Positions 15,873 through 23,233 of a stretch of 34,969 nt of DNA are shown in pieces. Source of the stretch: T3SED10-47 sp046483725 (GTDB taxonomy: Bacteria > Bipolaricaulota > Bipolaricaulia > Bipolaricaulales > Bipolaricaulaceae); contig JAWOCQ010000109.1 of assembly GCA_046483725.1 (NCBI GenBank), positions 1 through 34,969 of the forward strand, in the 5' to 3' direction. Position 1 is the first letter of the stretch. Each line of letters begins with the position of its first letter. The notes below the pieces were generated by a model that saw only the letters and a program-made list of their open reading frames with translations, was not told the origin of the DNA and did no database searches. Position numbers and translations under genes: made by a program.

Positions 15873-16949
15873 ATGGGGAGGAGGGGGTTGCTGGTGGGTG
15901 GACGAACACTGTTGTTCGCGGGCGCATTGGCCGTCCTGTTTGCTTTGCTTTCCATAGGATCTTCCGCTGAGGGTGTAATTTCGCGCTGCATGGGTACGGA
16001 AGAGGCAGGCGTGTGCTGGCTCAGAGGTTCCCACACCGGCGCATACATCACCTGGACCTTCTCTGACGTCCCGCCGGGCGCGCGGCTTGTGTTGGAGTTC
16101 GCTGCGTTGGGTGACGATCCGTCCGCTACGTGTCGGGGGCGGGATGTCAATCTCTACGTCTATATAGGCGAGCCCGGTTCCACCGATTGGCAACGCCTGG
16201 ACGTGCGGCTCCGGAATACCAGCTTGGAGTGCGGAGCGTATGCCTATCCCCTTGGCGCGACCGTCCCCTTTACCCGGAGGGGGAGCGGTGGGACTATGTT
16301 GGTCCGCACGCGGCAAGCGGTGGAGTGTGAACCGCACGTGGGCTTCGATGATGATTCCCTAACCCTCGGGGAGTGGGGTACGCCCGAACCCGAGCCGGAG
16401 CGCCCGCCGAGCCCCGACCCGCCAGCTCCTCCTGAACCTGAGCCGGTAGAGCCAGAGCCGGAAGAGCCCGAGCTGGTGGAGGAAGAGTGCGTCCTGGCGG
16501 GTGAGATGAGTTGTTGGGTGGGCAGTCCCCTGGACATGTGCCCGGGGTTGGACCCCTTTGAGGTCGACGAACGGGAGACGCTTCCTGAGACCCACGGACC
16601 ACAGGACGCTCCGCGTTTGTCTCCTGGGCATTACCGGGGCTCGCTAGGTTCTATCGGTCCCCGCGGGCGGGTTGACATGCGGGATTGGTACAGGTTGGAC
16701 ACTGGTATTGGTGAAGGGTATGTCATCTGGTTCGATGCTGATCCCGGGCTCACCTATGACGTGTACATTGTGGATGTCTGTGGCGTTGTCCAGCACAGAC
16801 TGGAAGGGGGTCAGGGAGCCATCTACTGTGTTAGCCCGTGCATCGAGCCTGAGAGAGGCGATACCTGCGGTTGGTATTTGCGCATTGACCGCAAGTCTGG
16901 CCAAGGGGAGTATCGGCTCTCGCTGTTCTCCGAGGAAGTCGAGCTGTAG
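15873..16949 (+). CDS. Exported two-domain protein with Pro/Glu linker
   Basis: A 358-aa protein with a signal peptide (GGRTLLFAGALAVLFALLSI). The N-terminal domain (about 35-165) is cysteine-containing and beta-rich. A charged linker of about 40 residues made of PEPEP-type repeats (about 169-205) leads to a C-terminal domain (about 235-358), which reads like a PPC-type beta domain (DWYRLDTGIGEGYVIWFDAD to GEYRLSLF). Six or more cysteines in the mature chain suggest disulfides and an oxidising compartment; the TlpA-like protein at 3,694 could be relevant. No function is recognised. The architecture, a folded head joined by a Pro/Glu stalk to a sticky beta domain, suggests a surface protein. 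The start is fixed by the promoter at 15,835. Confidence 0.72.
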   Translation: MGRRGLLVGGRTLLFAGALAVLFALLSIGSSAEGVISRCMGTEEAGVCWLRGSHTGAYITWTFSDVPPGARLVLEFAALGDDPSATCRGRDVNLYVYIGEPGSTDWQRLDVRLRNTSLECGAYAYPLGATVPFTRRGSGGTMLVRTRQAVECEPHVGFDDDSLTLGEWGTPEPEPERPPSPDPPAPPEPEPVEPEPEEPELVEEECVLAGEMSCWVGSPLDMCPGLDPFEVDERETLPETHGPQDAPRLSPGHYRGSLGSIGPRGRVDMRDWYRLDTGIGEGYVIWFDADPGLTYDVYIVDVCGVVQHRLEGGQGAIYCVSPCIEPERGDTCGWYLRIDRKSGQGEYRLSLFSEEVEL

Positions 16950-17002
16950 CTTAGTTCTTTGAGTCAGTCGCTCCCCTCCTGTCGCTATCCGTATACCCCC
17001 TG

Positions 17003-17029
17003 TTGCGCTGTGCGTGGCGCGTTTAGAAT
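17003..17029 (+). promoter_or_regulatory. Putative promoter of the lipoylation operon
   Basis: TTGCGC (17003-17008), a short 15-bp spacer and TAGAAT (17024-17029). The Shine-Dalgarno stretch AAGGGAGGGG (17038-17046) follows before GTG 17049. The short spacer lowers confidence. Confidence 0.35.
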
Positions 17030-17048
17030 ACCCGTGAAGGGAGGGGCG

Positions 17049-17279
17049 GTGGACATCTCGATTCCCGAACTCGGCGAGGTTGAGCAAGTGCGCCTGGTGC
17101 GATGGCTGGTGGATGTGGGGCAGGCCGTGCAAGAGGGACAGGAACTGGCCGAGCTGGAGGCGGACAAGGCGGTGTTCGTTGTTGAAGCCCCTGCGATGGG
17201 TGTGCTTCAGGAGATACTGGCCTCACAAGGGGACGCCGCTCAGCCCGGGCAGCTGATCGCTCGCCTGGAGGTCAAGTGA
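17049..17279 (+). CDS. Free-standing lipoyl domain (biotinyl/lipoyl carrier) protein
   Basis: Only 76 aa and consisting of one complete lipoyl domain: VDISIPELGEVEQVRLVRWL at the start, the attachment hairpin ELEADKAVFVVEAP with the acceptor lysine K40, and the closing strand GQLIARLEVK. The sequence is of the E2 (dihydrolipoamide acyltransferase) kind, with no linker, E3-binding or catalytic domain. The frame is open upstream to 16959, but GTG 17049 has AAGGGAGGGG before it and begins exactly at the first domain strand. The stop overlaps lipB (GTGA), tying its expression to the lipoylation enzymes that follow. It could be a dedicated swinging-arm carrier, or a substrate store for octanoyl or lipoyl transfer. 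GcvH is excluded by its length and by the E2-like DKA motif. A biotin carrier would need the MKM motif, which is absent. Confidence 0.88.
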   Translation: MDISIPELGEVEQVRLVRWLVDVGQAVQEGQELAELEADKAVFVVEAPAMGVLQEILASQGDAAQPGQLIARLEVK

Positions 17280-17956
17280 GAGAATTGTTCCATATACGGC
17301 TGGGGTCCGAGCGTTACGGCTCCGTGTTGGATCTGCAGCAACGTCTCCGCCGGCTTCGCATCAAGGGAGGCGTGCCGGACTTGATCCTCTCTGTGGAGCA
17401 CGACCCTGTTATCACGCTGGGGAGGCAGGGGGGAGAGGAACACATCCTGGCCAGCCGCCGGGTGCTTGAGCGCCTGCAGGTTGAAGTGCAGAAGGTGGAG
17501 CGTGGAGGAGACGTCACGTACCATGGGCCGGGCCAGCTGGTTGTGTATCCTATTTTGGATCTCAGGGGATGGGGCCGAGACCTGCGCAGATACGTGGCCA
17601 ACCTGGAAGAGGTTATGCTGCGGACCGCCCGCCATTTCGGCGTTGAGGCCCACCGGAAGCCGGAGTTTCCTGGAATCTGGATCGGCTTGCAGAAGCTTGG
17701 CTTTGTCGGTGTGCATGTGCGGAGATGGGGCACCATGCATGGGATGGCCCTGAATGTAGATCTTAGCCCCAATCTATTCTCGCTGATCGTCCCCTGCGGT
17801 CTGCACGGCGTGGACGCAATATCCCTTGCAGATGTGTGTGACTCCCCTGTGGATGTCCACGAGGCGGAGACCGCCGCTCTGCGGGAATTGGCTGAGGTAT
17901 TCGATGTGAAGGTCTCCACCGTGGGGCGGGAGGAGCTGGCGCGATGGGTGAGGTGA
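17276..17956 (+). CDS. lipB: Octanoyl-(acyl carrier protein):protein octanoyltransferase
   Basis: Transfers octanoate from acyl carrier protein to the lysine of a lipoyl domain, the first step of de novo lipoylation. It has 226 aa. Motifs: RGGDVTYHGPGQLVVYP (R76 onward), the catalytic lysine K140 in LQKLGFVGVHV, and the catalytic cysteine C174 in IVPCGLHGV. It starts at GTG 17276 in a GTGA overlap with the lipoyl-domain gene and overlaps lipA by 13 nt. All features expected of an active LipB are present. Confidence 0.96.
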   Translation: MRELFHIRLGSERYGSVLDLQQRLRRLRIKGGVPDLILSVEHDPVITLGRQGGEEHILASRRVLERLQVEVQKVERGGDVTYHGPGQLVVYPILDLRGWGRDLRRYVANLEEVMLRTARHFGVEAHRKPEFPGIWIGLQKLGFVGVHVRRWGTMHGMALNVDLSPNLFSLIVPCGLHGVDAISLADVCDSPVDVHEAETAALRELAEVFDVKVSTVGREELARWVR

Positions 17957-18807
17957 AGCCGGACTGGATTAAGGTAAATCTGTCCCCAACCGATCGAGAG
18001 GGACTTGACGTCCTGGCTCGCATCCTGGATGGGCGCCGCCTTCACACCGTTTGCCAGTCTGCTCGCTGCCCCAACCTCCCCCAGTGTTGGGGGGAGCGCA
18101 CGGCAACTTTCCTGCTCCTGGGCGATGTTTGTACGCGGAGTTGTGGCTTCTGCGCCGTGGCTACCGGGTGGCCCGGGGGAGCGCTGGATACAGGAGAACC
18201 CCAGCGGGTGGCGGAGGCAGCCCGCGCGTTGGGGTTGCGCTATGTGGTGATGACCAGTGTGGACCGTGATGATCTGCCCGATGGTGGAACCACTCAGTTC
18301 GCTGGTGCTGTGGAGGCTGTGCACCGGCTTCTCCCTGGAGCTGGCGTGGAGGTGCTGATTCCGGATTATGAAACGGAGCAGCTGGAAAGGCTGCTTGACG
18401 CGGGCCCTTCAGTGGTTGGACACAATTTGGAGACAGTAGCCAGGCTTACACCCCAGGTGCGGGACCCTCGGGCAAGCTACGCAAGGTCGTTGGAGGTATT
18501 GACCGAAATCAAGCGGTTGGCCCCGGACCAGGTCACCAAGTCATCTCTCCTCCTCGGAATGGGAGAAGAGCTGTGGGAGGTCGAGGAGGCGCTGGAGGAC
18601 CTCCGCGACGCCGCGGTGGATATAGTGATGTTAGGGCAGTACCTGCGGCCTTCACCGGTACAGATTCCGGTCGCCCGGTATATACCCCCCGAGGAATTCT
18701 CCTCATTGGGTGAGAGGGCGCGGTCGATGGGGTTCCGAGGGGTGATCGCTGCACCCTTGGCGCGTACCTCCTACCGGGCGGCGAGCATGTACGAGGAGCT
18801 GCAATGA
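17944..18807 (+). CDS. lipA: Lipoyl synthase (radical SAM)
   Basis: Inserts two sulfur atoms into a protein-bound octanoyl group. It is 287 aa. The auxiliary cluster motif CX4CX5C is C37-C42-C48 (CQSARCPNLPQC), the radical SAM motif CX3CX2C is C63-C67-C70 (CTRSCGFC), and the C-terminal serine-ligand motif reads RTSY (usually RSSY; the second serine, the cluster ligand, is kept). TYET-type and VGHNLETV segments are typical. ATG 17944 lies inside the lipB end. The stop overlaps the ligase gene (ATGA). A complete, canonical LipA, not the LipS1/LipS2 type. Confidence 0.97.
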   Translation: MGEVKPDWIKVNLSPTDREGLDVLARILDGRRLHTVCQSARCPNLPQCWGERTATFLLLGDVCTRSCGFCAVATGWPGGALDTGEPQRVAEAARALGLRYVVMTSVDRDDLPDGGTTQFAGAVEAVHRLLPGAGVEVLIPDYETEQLERLLDAGPSVVGHNLETVARLTPQVRDPRASYARSLEVLTEIKRLAPDQVTKSSLLLGMGEELWEVEEALEDLRDAAVDIVMLGQYLRPSPVQIPVARYIPPEEFSSLGERARSMGFRGVIAAPLARTSYRAASMYEELQ

Positions 18808-19493
18808 GAGTGCTTGTGGAGCGAGGGATTCGCCCACCGGAACAAGCGCTGGCTATGGAGGAAGCGATCCTCTCGGAAGTGGCTCGTGGAGATGCTCCTG
18901 CCACTCTGAGATTGTGGCGCAACGGCCGCTGTGTGGTGATTGGGCGTAGTCAGGACCCCGAGGCCGAAGCAGACGTCGCCACCTGCCGGTCTCTGGGAAT
19001 CCCGGTGCTGCAGCGCTGCTCAGGGGGAGGCACCGTATATCATCATCCCGGGAACCTTAATTTCTCCCTCTTTCTCCCTTTGCAGCGCAAATGGATGGCT
19101 GTCCGTGAGACCCAGGCCCTGTTTTGCGGCCTGTTAACCGAGGTGCTACGCACGCGGTGGAGCCTCCGCGCAAGCCAGCGCGATGGTGGCGTGTTTGTGG
19201 ACGGACGCAAAGTATCCGGGTCGGCGCAACTGCGGCGCCGTGCTTTTCTGCATCACGGGACCCTGCTTCTGTGGGAGGATGAGCTTGACATGCGGCGGTT
19301 CCTTTGGGCGATGAGCCCCGGCTATCGTCCCAGTGCGGTACCCTCCCGCCCGGCGCCTGTGGCCGACCTTTCCACCCTAGTTGGCTTGCCGGTAGGGCTG
19401 GAGGAGGGAATCCGGATACTGCTTCTTGCTTACCGTAAACTGGATGTGCCTTCGACTCGGGCGACTCGGGAGCATGGACCGGCTCCCCACTGA
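18804..19493 (+). CDS. lplA: Lipoate-protein ligase A family protein
   Basis: A 229-aa member of the biotin/lipoate ligase fold. Motifs: RCSGGGTVYHHPGNLNFSL (71-89) and the ligase lysine K136 in DGRKVSGSAQLRRR, followed by HHGTLLL. It lacks the C-terminal accessory domain of long LplA proteins, so by itself it may transfer from lipoyl-AMP or need a separate partner, or work as an octanoyl or lipoyl transferase (LipM/LipL type). No obvious active-site cysteine of the LipM kind is placed where expected. It is translationally coupled to lipA by an ATGA overlap and overlaps the DUF501 gene by 20 nt. Together with LipB and LipA it gives this cell both synthesis and salvage or relay activities in one operon. 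Confidence 0.88.
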   Translation: MRVLVERGIRPPEQALAMEEAILSEVARGDAPATLRLWRNGRCVVIGRSQDPEAEADVATCRSLGIPVLQRCSGGGTVYHHPGNLNFSLFLPLQRKWMAVRETQALFCGLLTEVLRTRWSLRASQRDGGVFVDGRKVSGSAQLRRRAFLHHGTLLLWEDELDMRRFLWAMSPGYRPSAVPSRPAPVADLSTLVGLPVGLEEGIRILLLAYRKLDVPSTRATREHGPAPH

Positions 19494-20025
19494 GCGCGAC
19501 CTACAGGTAATCTGTTGGCAGATCGGCCGTGCCGCGCGCGGGGTGATTGCTGTGGCGGCCACTTGCCGATACGGATTCCCTCAGGTAACGGTGAACAAGT
19601 TTGTATTCAGTTCAGAACAGGGCTTTGAGCTATTCCCAAATGTGTTTTGGCTTACCTGCCCGTACCTGGTGCAAGAGGTCGGTCGCTTGGAGGCAGCGGG
19701 CGGGGTGCGAGACGCGGAACAGCTGATCAGGGACGATCCAGGGTTCGCCGAGCGATATCTAGACAACCACCGCGCATACCGGGAGGAACGTCGCCGGCTC
19801 CTGTGCGTGGAGGAGGTTGATCTCCTCAGGGCTGTAGGTAGAGAAGAGGCCGCGGACACCGGCATCGGCGGGCTGCGCAATCACCGGCGCGTCAAGTGTT
19901 TGCACGTGCAGCTAGCGCACTTTTTGGCGCGGGGGAGTAATCCAGTAGGGGAATTGGTTGCAGATCGGCTACCTGCGCTGGCCTGCCCGCCAGAGGAAGT
20001 TCGCTGCTGGGCGGGGCTGGAATGA
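19474..20025 (+). CDS. DUF501 family protein
   Basis: A 183-aa protein recognised as DUF501 by PTERDLQVICWQIGRAARGVIAVAATCRYGFP at the N-terminus and WLTCPYLVQEVGRLEAAGGVRD in the middle, followed by a His/Arg/Cys-containing C-terminal half (CVEEVDLLRAVG, then GIGGLRNHRRVKCLHVQLAHFLA). The family has no known biochemical function. Conserved Cys and His residues suggest metal binding. ATG 19474 is inside the end of the ligase gene, so it belongs to the lipoylation operon here. A link between DUF501 and lipoate is not established and would be worth checking. Confidence 0.85.
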   Translation: MDRLPTERDLQVICWQIGRAARGVIAVAATCRYGFPQVTVNKFVFSSEQGFELFPNVFWLTCPYLVQEVGRLEAAGGVRDAEQLIRDDPGFAERYLDNHRAYREERRRLLCVEEVDLLRAVGREEAADTGIGGLRNHRRVKCLHVQLAHFLARGSNPVGELVADRLPALACPPEEVRCWAGLE

Positions 20026-20085
20026 CACAAGGGGCTCGAGACTCTTGCCGTGGGATCGGCGTACAATGAGCGCGGTGATCGATAC

Positions 20086-20343
20086 GTGCACTGGAATATA
20101 ATTGCGATTGCATTCTCTATGGTTTTTCTAGCGGAGCTGGGGGACAAGACGCAATTGGCGATTCTCGCCATGGCCACTCAGCGGCATCCTGGAGCAGTGT
20201 TCATCGGCGCTGCCTCGGCACTCCTCTTGAGCACGGCGTTGGCGGTGTTGCTTGCCTGGTTCGCCGGCGGCTTGATACCGGAAGGGGCCACCAGGGTAGC
20301 TCGCTGGGCTGCTGGGGCGCTGTTCATCGCCGTCGGGGTTTGA
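20086..20343 (+). CDS. Half-size UPF0016 (TMEM165/GDT1) family membrane protein
   Basis: About 85 aa with one copy of the family signature ELGDKTQLAILAMAT and three hydrophobic helices. Family members transport Mn or Ca cations. Full proteins carry two such halves; single-repeat forms are known and are thought to pair. The stop follows directly after AAGALFIAVGV, a little earlier than most half-size members, whose last helix normally runs on by several residues, so slight truncation is possible. GTG 20086 is preceded by TACAAT (20062-20067) and no Shine-Dalgarno site; GTG 20050 is an alternative. The 3' end lies 6 nt from the convergent surE stop. Confidence 0.75.
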   Translation: MHWNIIAIAFSMVFLAELGDKTQLAILAMATQRHPGAVFIGAASALLLSTALAVLLAWFAGGLIPEGATRVARWAAGALFIAVGV

Positions 20344-20349
20344 CCATTA

Positions 20350-21144
20350 TCAGGCCAGCGTGATACGGCCTTCCCACGCTTGCAGGGCTCCCATCAAAGG
20401 ATAAGCGGTGAGGTCCATCTGCAGCGGAGTGATGGAAATGTACCCTGAGAGGACTGCTTCCACGTCTGTCCCCGCGGCATCTGTTGGGGGCTCTGTCAAC
20501 ATTTCCCCCGCCATCCAGTAGTACTCCCGTCCTTTGGGGTCCTTGCCTTGTACAAGCTCGTCCCTGTAAGTCTTGGTGCCCAGGCGGGTGATGCGCACAC
20601 CGGCCGGAACGGAAGCCGGAGTGTTAACATTGAGGAGTGTCCCGGGGTTAAGGGGTTGTTCCTCCAACACAAACCGGACCACTTGGGCCGCCACCCTAGC
20701 GGCCAGTCGGTAATCGGGAGGGCTGTCCTCGCTGCCTTCGGGTCCGAGATCTTGGGACACGGCCACCGCGGGGATCCCGGCCTGGGCTCCCTCCATCGCT
20801 GCAGCTACGGTGCCCGAGTAAGTGACATCGCGCCCGATATTCGCTCCCGCGTTGATGCCGGCCACCACCAAGTCTGGTTTCTGTGGTGCCAGCCCCAAAA
20901 GCGCGAGGGACACGCAGTCGGACGGTGCTCCGTTGGTTATCCGTATGCTTTGGCCATCGGCAAGCTGTACTTTGGACACCCTGAGCGGCTTGTGGAAGAT
21001 GCGGGTACGGGATGCAGCCGACCAGTTTCTGTCCGGTGCCATGATCCACACATCGGCGAAATCCAGCAGCGCGTCGCGCAAGGCAAGCAACCCCGAGGCG
21101 AGGTAACCGTCGTCGTTGGAGAGGAGAATAAAAGGCTTGGCCAT
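20350..21144 (-). CDS. surE: 5'/3'-nucleotidase SurE
   Basis: Survival protein E, a metal-dependent nucleoside-monophosphate phosphatase. It is 264 aa with the metal loop ILLSNDDGYLASGL at the N-terminus, the GAPSDCVSLAL motif (usually GTPxDCV), VVAGINAGANIGRDVTYSG and the AAMEG helix. It starts at ATG 21144 behind AGGAGG. Convergent with the small membrane protein at 20,086. rsmD lies upstream on the same strand with a 24-nt gap, so they may share a transcript. Confidence 0.95.
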   Translation of the reverse strand: MAKPFILLSNDDGYLASGLLALRDALLDFADVWIMAPDRNWSAASRTRIFHKPLRVSKVQLADGQSIRITNGAPSDCVSLALLGLAPQKPDLVVAGINAGANIGRDVTYSGTVAAAMEGAQAGIPAVAVSQDLGPEGSEDSPPDYRLAARVAAQVVRFVLEEQPLNPGTLLNVNTPASVPAGVRITRLGTKTYRDELVQGKDPKGREYYWMAGEMLTEPPTDAAGTDVEAVLSGYISITPLQMDLTAYPLMGALQAWEGRITLA

Positions 21145-21168
21145 TACGACCTCCTGTTTCCTCCGAGT

Positions 21169-21738
21169 CTAGTCTGAACGCCGCTCTGGCACAAACCGGA
21201 AGAAGTCCAGCCTGGTTTCGCCGTACGCGCGGCGCCTCTCCAGCTGCAACGGGCCGTGTCGTTCGGACAGCGATTCCTTATCGTGCACTTCCACTACTAC
21301 TATGGCTTGCGGTTTCAGAGGGGGGTACTCGCTCATGGTTTGCAGGGCCTTCCTCCCCAGGTGTGTATTGTAGGGTGCACCTATGAACACGAGATCGAAC
21401 TGTTCCCCTCGGCTGGCAAGCTCGCGAATGCGCTCCAGCGCGTCCCCGGGGAGGATCCGGGCCTTGTCTTGGTAGTCAAGACGGCGCACGTTCTCCTGGA
21501 TGAGGTGGGCAACGCGCGGAGAGAGCTCCACCAAAGTGGCCCGACTGGCGCCGCGGGAGAGTGCCTCCAGTCCCACCGCTCCGGTGCCCGCAAACAGGTC
21601 CAGAACGTCCGCTCCCATCACCAGCTCTCTCAGGACGTCGAACAAGGCGGTGCGTACCCTGTCCCGCAGTGGCCGAACCGGGAGCCCGTGCCACTCGGCC
21701 AGCTTGTTGCCCTTTCGTTCCCCGCCGATGATCCGCAC
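21169..21738 (-). CDS. rsmD: RsmD-type 16S rRNA guanine-N2 methyltransferase with altered catalytic motif
   Basis: RsmD methylates G966 of 16S rRNA. The 189-aa protein carries the family N-terminus RIIGGERKGNKLAE, the RPLRDRVRTALFDVL segment (family RPTxDRVREALF), the SAM-binding motif VLDLFAGTGAVGLEAL and VELSPRVAHLIQENVRRL. The catalytic motif, normally D/N-PPY, reads G120-A121-P122-Y123. The two changed residues make normal chemistry doubtful, although the rest is well conserved. The start is GTG 21738 with only a weak Shine-Dalgarno site. The coaD gene that usually follows is absent; surE follows instead. Confidence 0.85.
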   Translation of the reverse strand: MRIIGGERKGNKLAEWHGLPVRPLRDRVRTALFDVLRELVMGADVLDLFAGTGAVGLEALSRGASRATLVELSPRVAHLIQENVRRLDYQDKARILPGDALERIRELASRGEQFDLVFIGAPYNTHLGRKALQTMSEYPPLKPQAIVVVEVHDKESLSERHGPLQLERRRAYGETRLDFFRFVPERRSD

Positions 21739-21850
21739 TTGCTTTCACCCCGGGACCGGCTACGATAGCCTTTGGACCCAGCGCAGGATATCCCACTAAC
21801 GCTAGTTTCACATGTAGGATGTCTTGCCCTGGGGCCGGGAGGGAGACGCG

Positions 21851-23185
21851 GTGAAATACGACGTGGTGGTGATCGGAGCCGGCCCGGCTGGGTTGTTCGC
21901 GGCGTTGGAGCTGGCCGACTCGGACTTCTCGGTGGCGGTCTTGGACAAGGGTTTGGCCCCCAAGGAGCGTGAGAGCATCACCTGCGGGGTAGGTGGAGCC
22001 GGGACTTTCTCCGATGGGAAGCTTAACCTCACGTCGAAGATTGGGGGTGCGCCCGCGGCCTTGGGCTGTTCCACAGGTGAGTTGAACAGTCTCATCGCCT
22101 ATGTCGACGAGGTGTTCACCAGATACGGTGCACCCGAGCAGTATTCCGGCGAGGACGAAGAAGCGTTGGGTCAACTCAAAAGGCATGCTTCCGAAGTGGG
22201 TATCGAGTTTATTGCCGGTCGCCAGCGACACATTGGAACGGGCCGGATTCGCGAAGTTATCGACGCCCTGTACAAGGATCTGCAGGCCCGTGGCGTGACC
22301 TTCATGCTTGACTGCCCCGTTCAGACGGTGTCCCGGGCGGATGGCGGTTTTGTGGTGGAACACAAAGGTGGACGAGTGCGGGCGGACCGGGTGGTCGCCG
22401 CGCCGGGACGTGTGGGGGCCTACTGGCTCCGGGAGGTCTCCCGCTCGTTGGGGGTGGGGCCGGAGTTCGGGCCGCTGGATGTGGGCGTACGCCTTGAGTT
22501 CCCTGCGGAGCTGTACACGCACGTGGAAGGCGTGATGTACGATGCCAAGTTCCGGGTTCGCACCCGGACGTACGACGATGTGGTGCGTACGTTTTGCGCG
22601 AACCCACGCGGTTTCGTCGTGCGTGAGGACTACGAGGAGTTCGTGCTGGTTAACGGACACGCCGAAAACGAACACAAGACGGACAACAGCAACTTCGCCC
22701 TCCTCGTCCATATTGAGCTTACCGACCCGGTGGAGGACACCACCGAGTACGGGCGGGCCATAGCCAAGCTTGCCAGCACCATCGGCGGAGGCCGCCCCAT
22801 CCTGCAGCGCCTAAAGGATCTCGAACAGGGGCGACGTTCCACCCCCGCGCGGATCGGTCGGGTTCCCATTCATCCCACTTTGGCCGAGCACACACCAGGG
22901 GATGTATCGATGGCTCTTCCTCAGCGGGTGGTGGTGGACGTGTTGGAGGCGGTCGAGCGGCTGGATGACATCCTCCCCGGCCTTGCATCGGATGGGACGC
23001 TGGTATACGCGCCGGAGATCAAGTTCTATGATACTCGTTATTGTCTGAAAATAGGAATGGAAACGGAGATTCCGGGTTTCCACGTAGCCGGGGACGCCTC
23101 AGGCCACTCGCGAGGTATCGTGTTCGCTGCCGTGACCGGCATTTTGGCCGCGGGAAAGATAAGGGGACAGTCCCCCGCTCGCTGA
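21851..23185 (+). CDS. FAD-dependent dehydrogenase (NAD(P)/FAD oxidoreductase, COG2509-like)
   Basis: 444 aa. The N-terminal dinucleotide fold reads YDVVVIGAGPAGLFAALELA, followed by GVGGAGTFSDGKLNLTSKIG, a signature of this uncharacterised FAD-dependent dehydrogenase group, and a C-terminal FAD loop (FHVAGDASGHSRGIVFAAVTG). GTG 21851 is chosen because GGGAGGGAGA (21836-21845) precedes it. The last codons (KIRGQSPAR, stop) are encoded by a palindromic repeat at 23,161-23,203, so the natural C-terminus has been replaced by repeat-encoded residues; the folded domain ends before that. Substrate unknown. Convergent with the VWA protein gene, 48 nt away. Confidence 0.88.
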   Translation: MKYDVVVIGAGPAGLFAALELADSDFSVAVLDKGLAPKERESITCGVGGAGTFSDGKLNLTSKIGGAPAALGCSTGELNSLIAYVDEVFTRYGAPEQYSGEDEEALGQLKRHASEVGIEFIAGRQRHIGTGRIREVIDALYKDLQARGVTFMLDCPVQTVSRADGGFVVEHKGGRVRADRVVAAPGRVGAYWLREVSRSLGVGPEFGPLDVGVRLEFPAELYTHVEGVMYDAKFRVRTRTYDDVVRTFCANPRGFVVREDYEEFVLVNGHAENEHKTDNSNFALLVHIELTDPVEDTTEYGRAIAKLASTIGGGRPILQRLKDLEQGRRSTPARIGRVPIHPTLAEHTPGDVSMALPQRVVVDVLEAVERLDDILPGLASDGTLVYAPEIKFYDTRYCLKIGMETEIPGFHVAGDASGHSRGIVFAAVTGILAAGKIRGQSPAR

Positions 23186-23228
23186 GCGGGGGACTGTCCC
23201 CTTCTGCTACCGGAGGGGGACTGTCCCC
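23161..23228. repeat. Cluster of GGGGACWGTCCCC palindromes forming a large hairpin
   Basis: Three copies of a 13-bp near-palindrome (GGGGACAGTCCCC 23163-23175; GGGGACTGTCCCC 23189-23201 and 23216-23228). The first two are arms of a perfect 20-bp inverted repeat (23161-23180 and 23184-23203) with a 3-nt loop holding the T of the oxidoreductase stop codon. It fills the gap between two convergent genes and would fold on both strands, so it may also act as a bidirectional terminator, although no U-tract follows. The core resembles short palindromes scattered between genes in many environmental genomes; mobilisation by a REP-type transposase is possible but none is present here. Confidence 0.85.
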
Positions 23229-23233
23229 CTTTG

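Noticed and set aside
17314..18324. Minus-strand 336-codon ORF
   Set aside because: Antisense to lipB and lipA; Ser/Arg/Pro-rich and without motifs.
21476..22711. Minus-strand 411-codon ORF
   Set aside because: Antisense to most of the FAD oxidoreductase, whose dinucleotide fold and start are clear; the product is His/Arg-rich with no motif.
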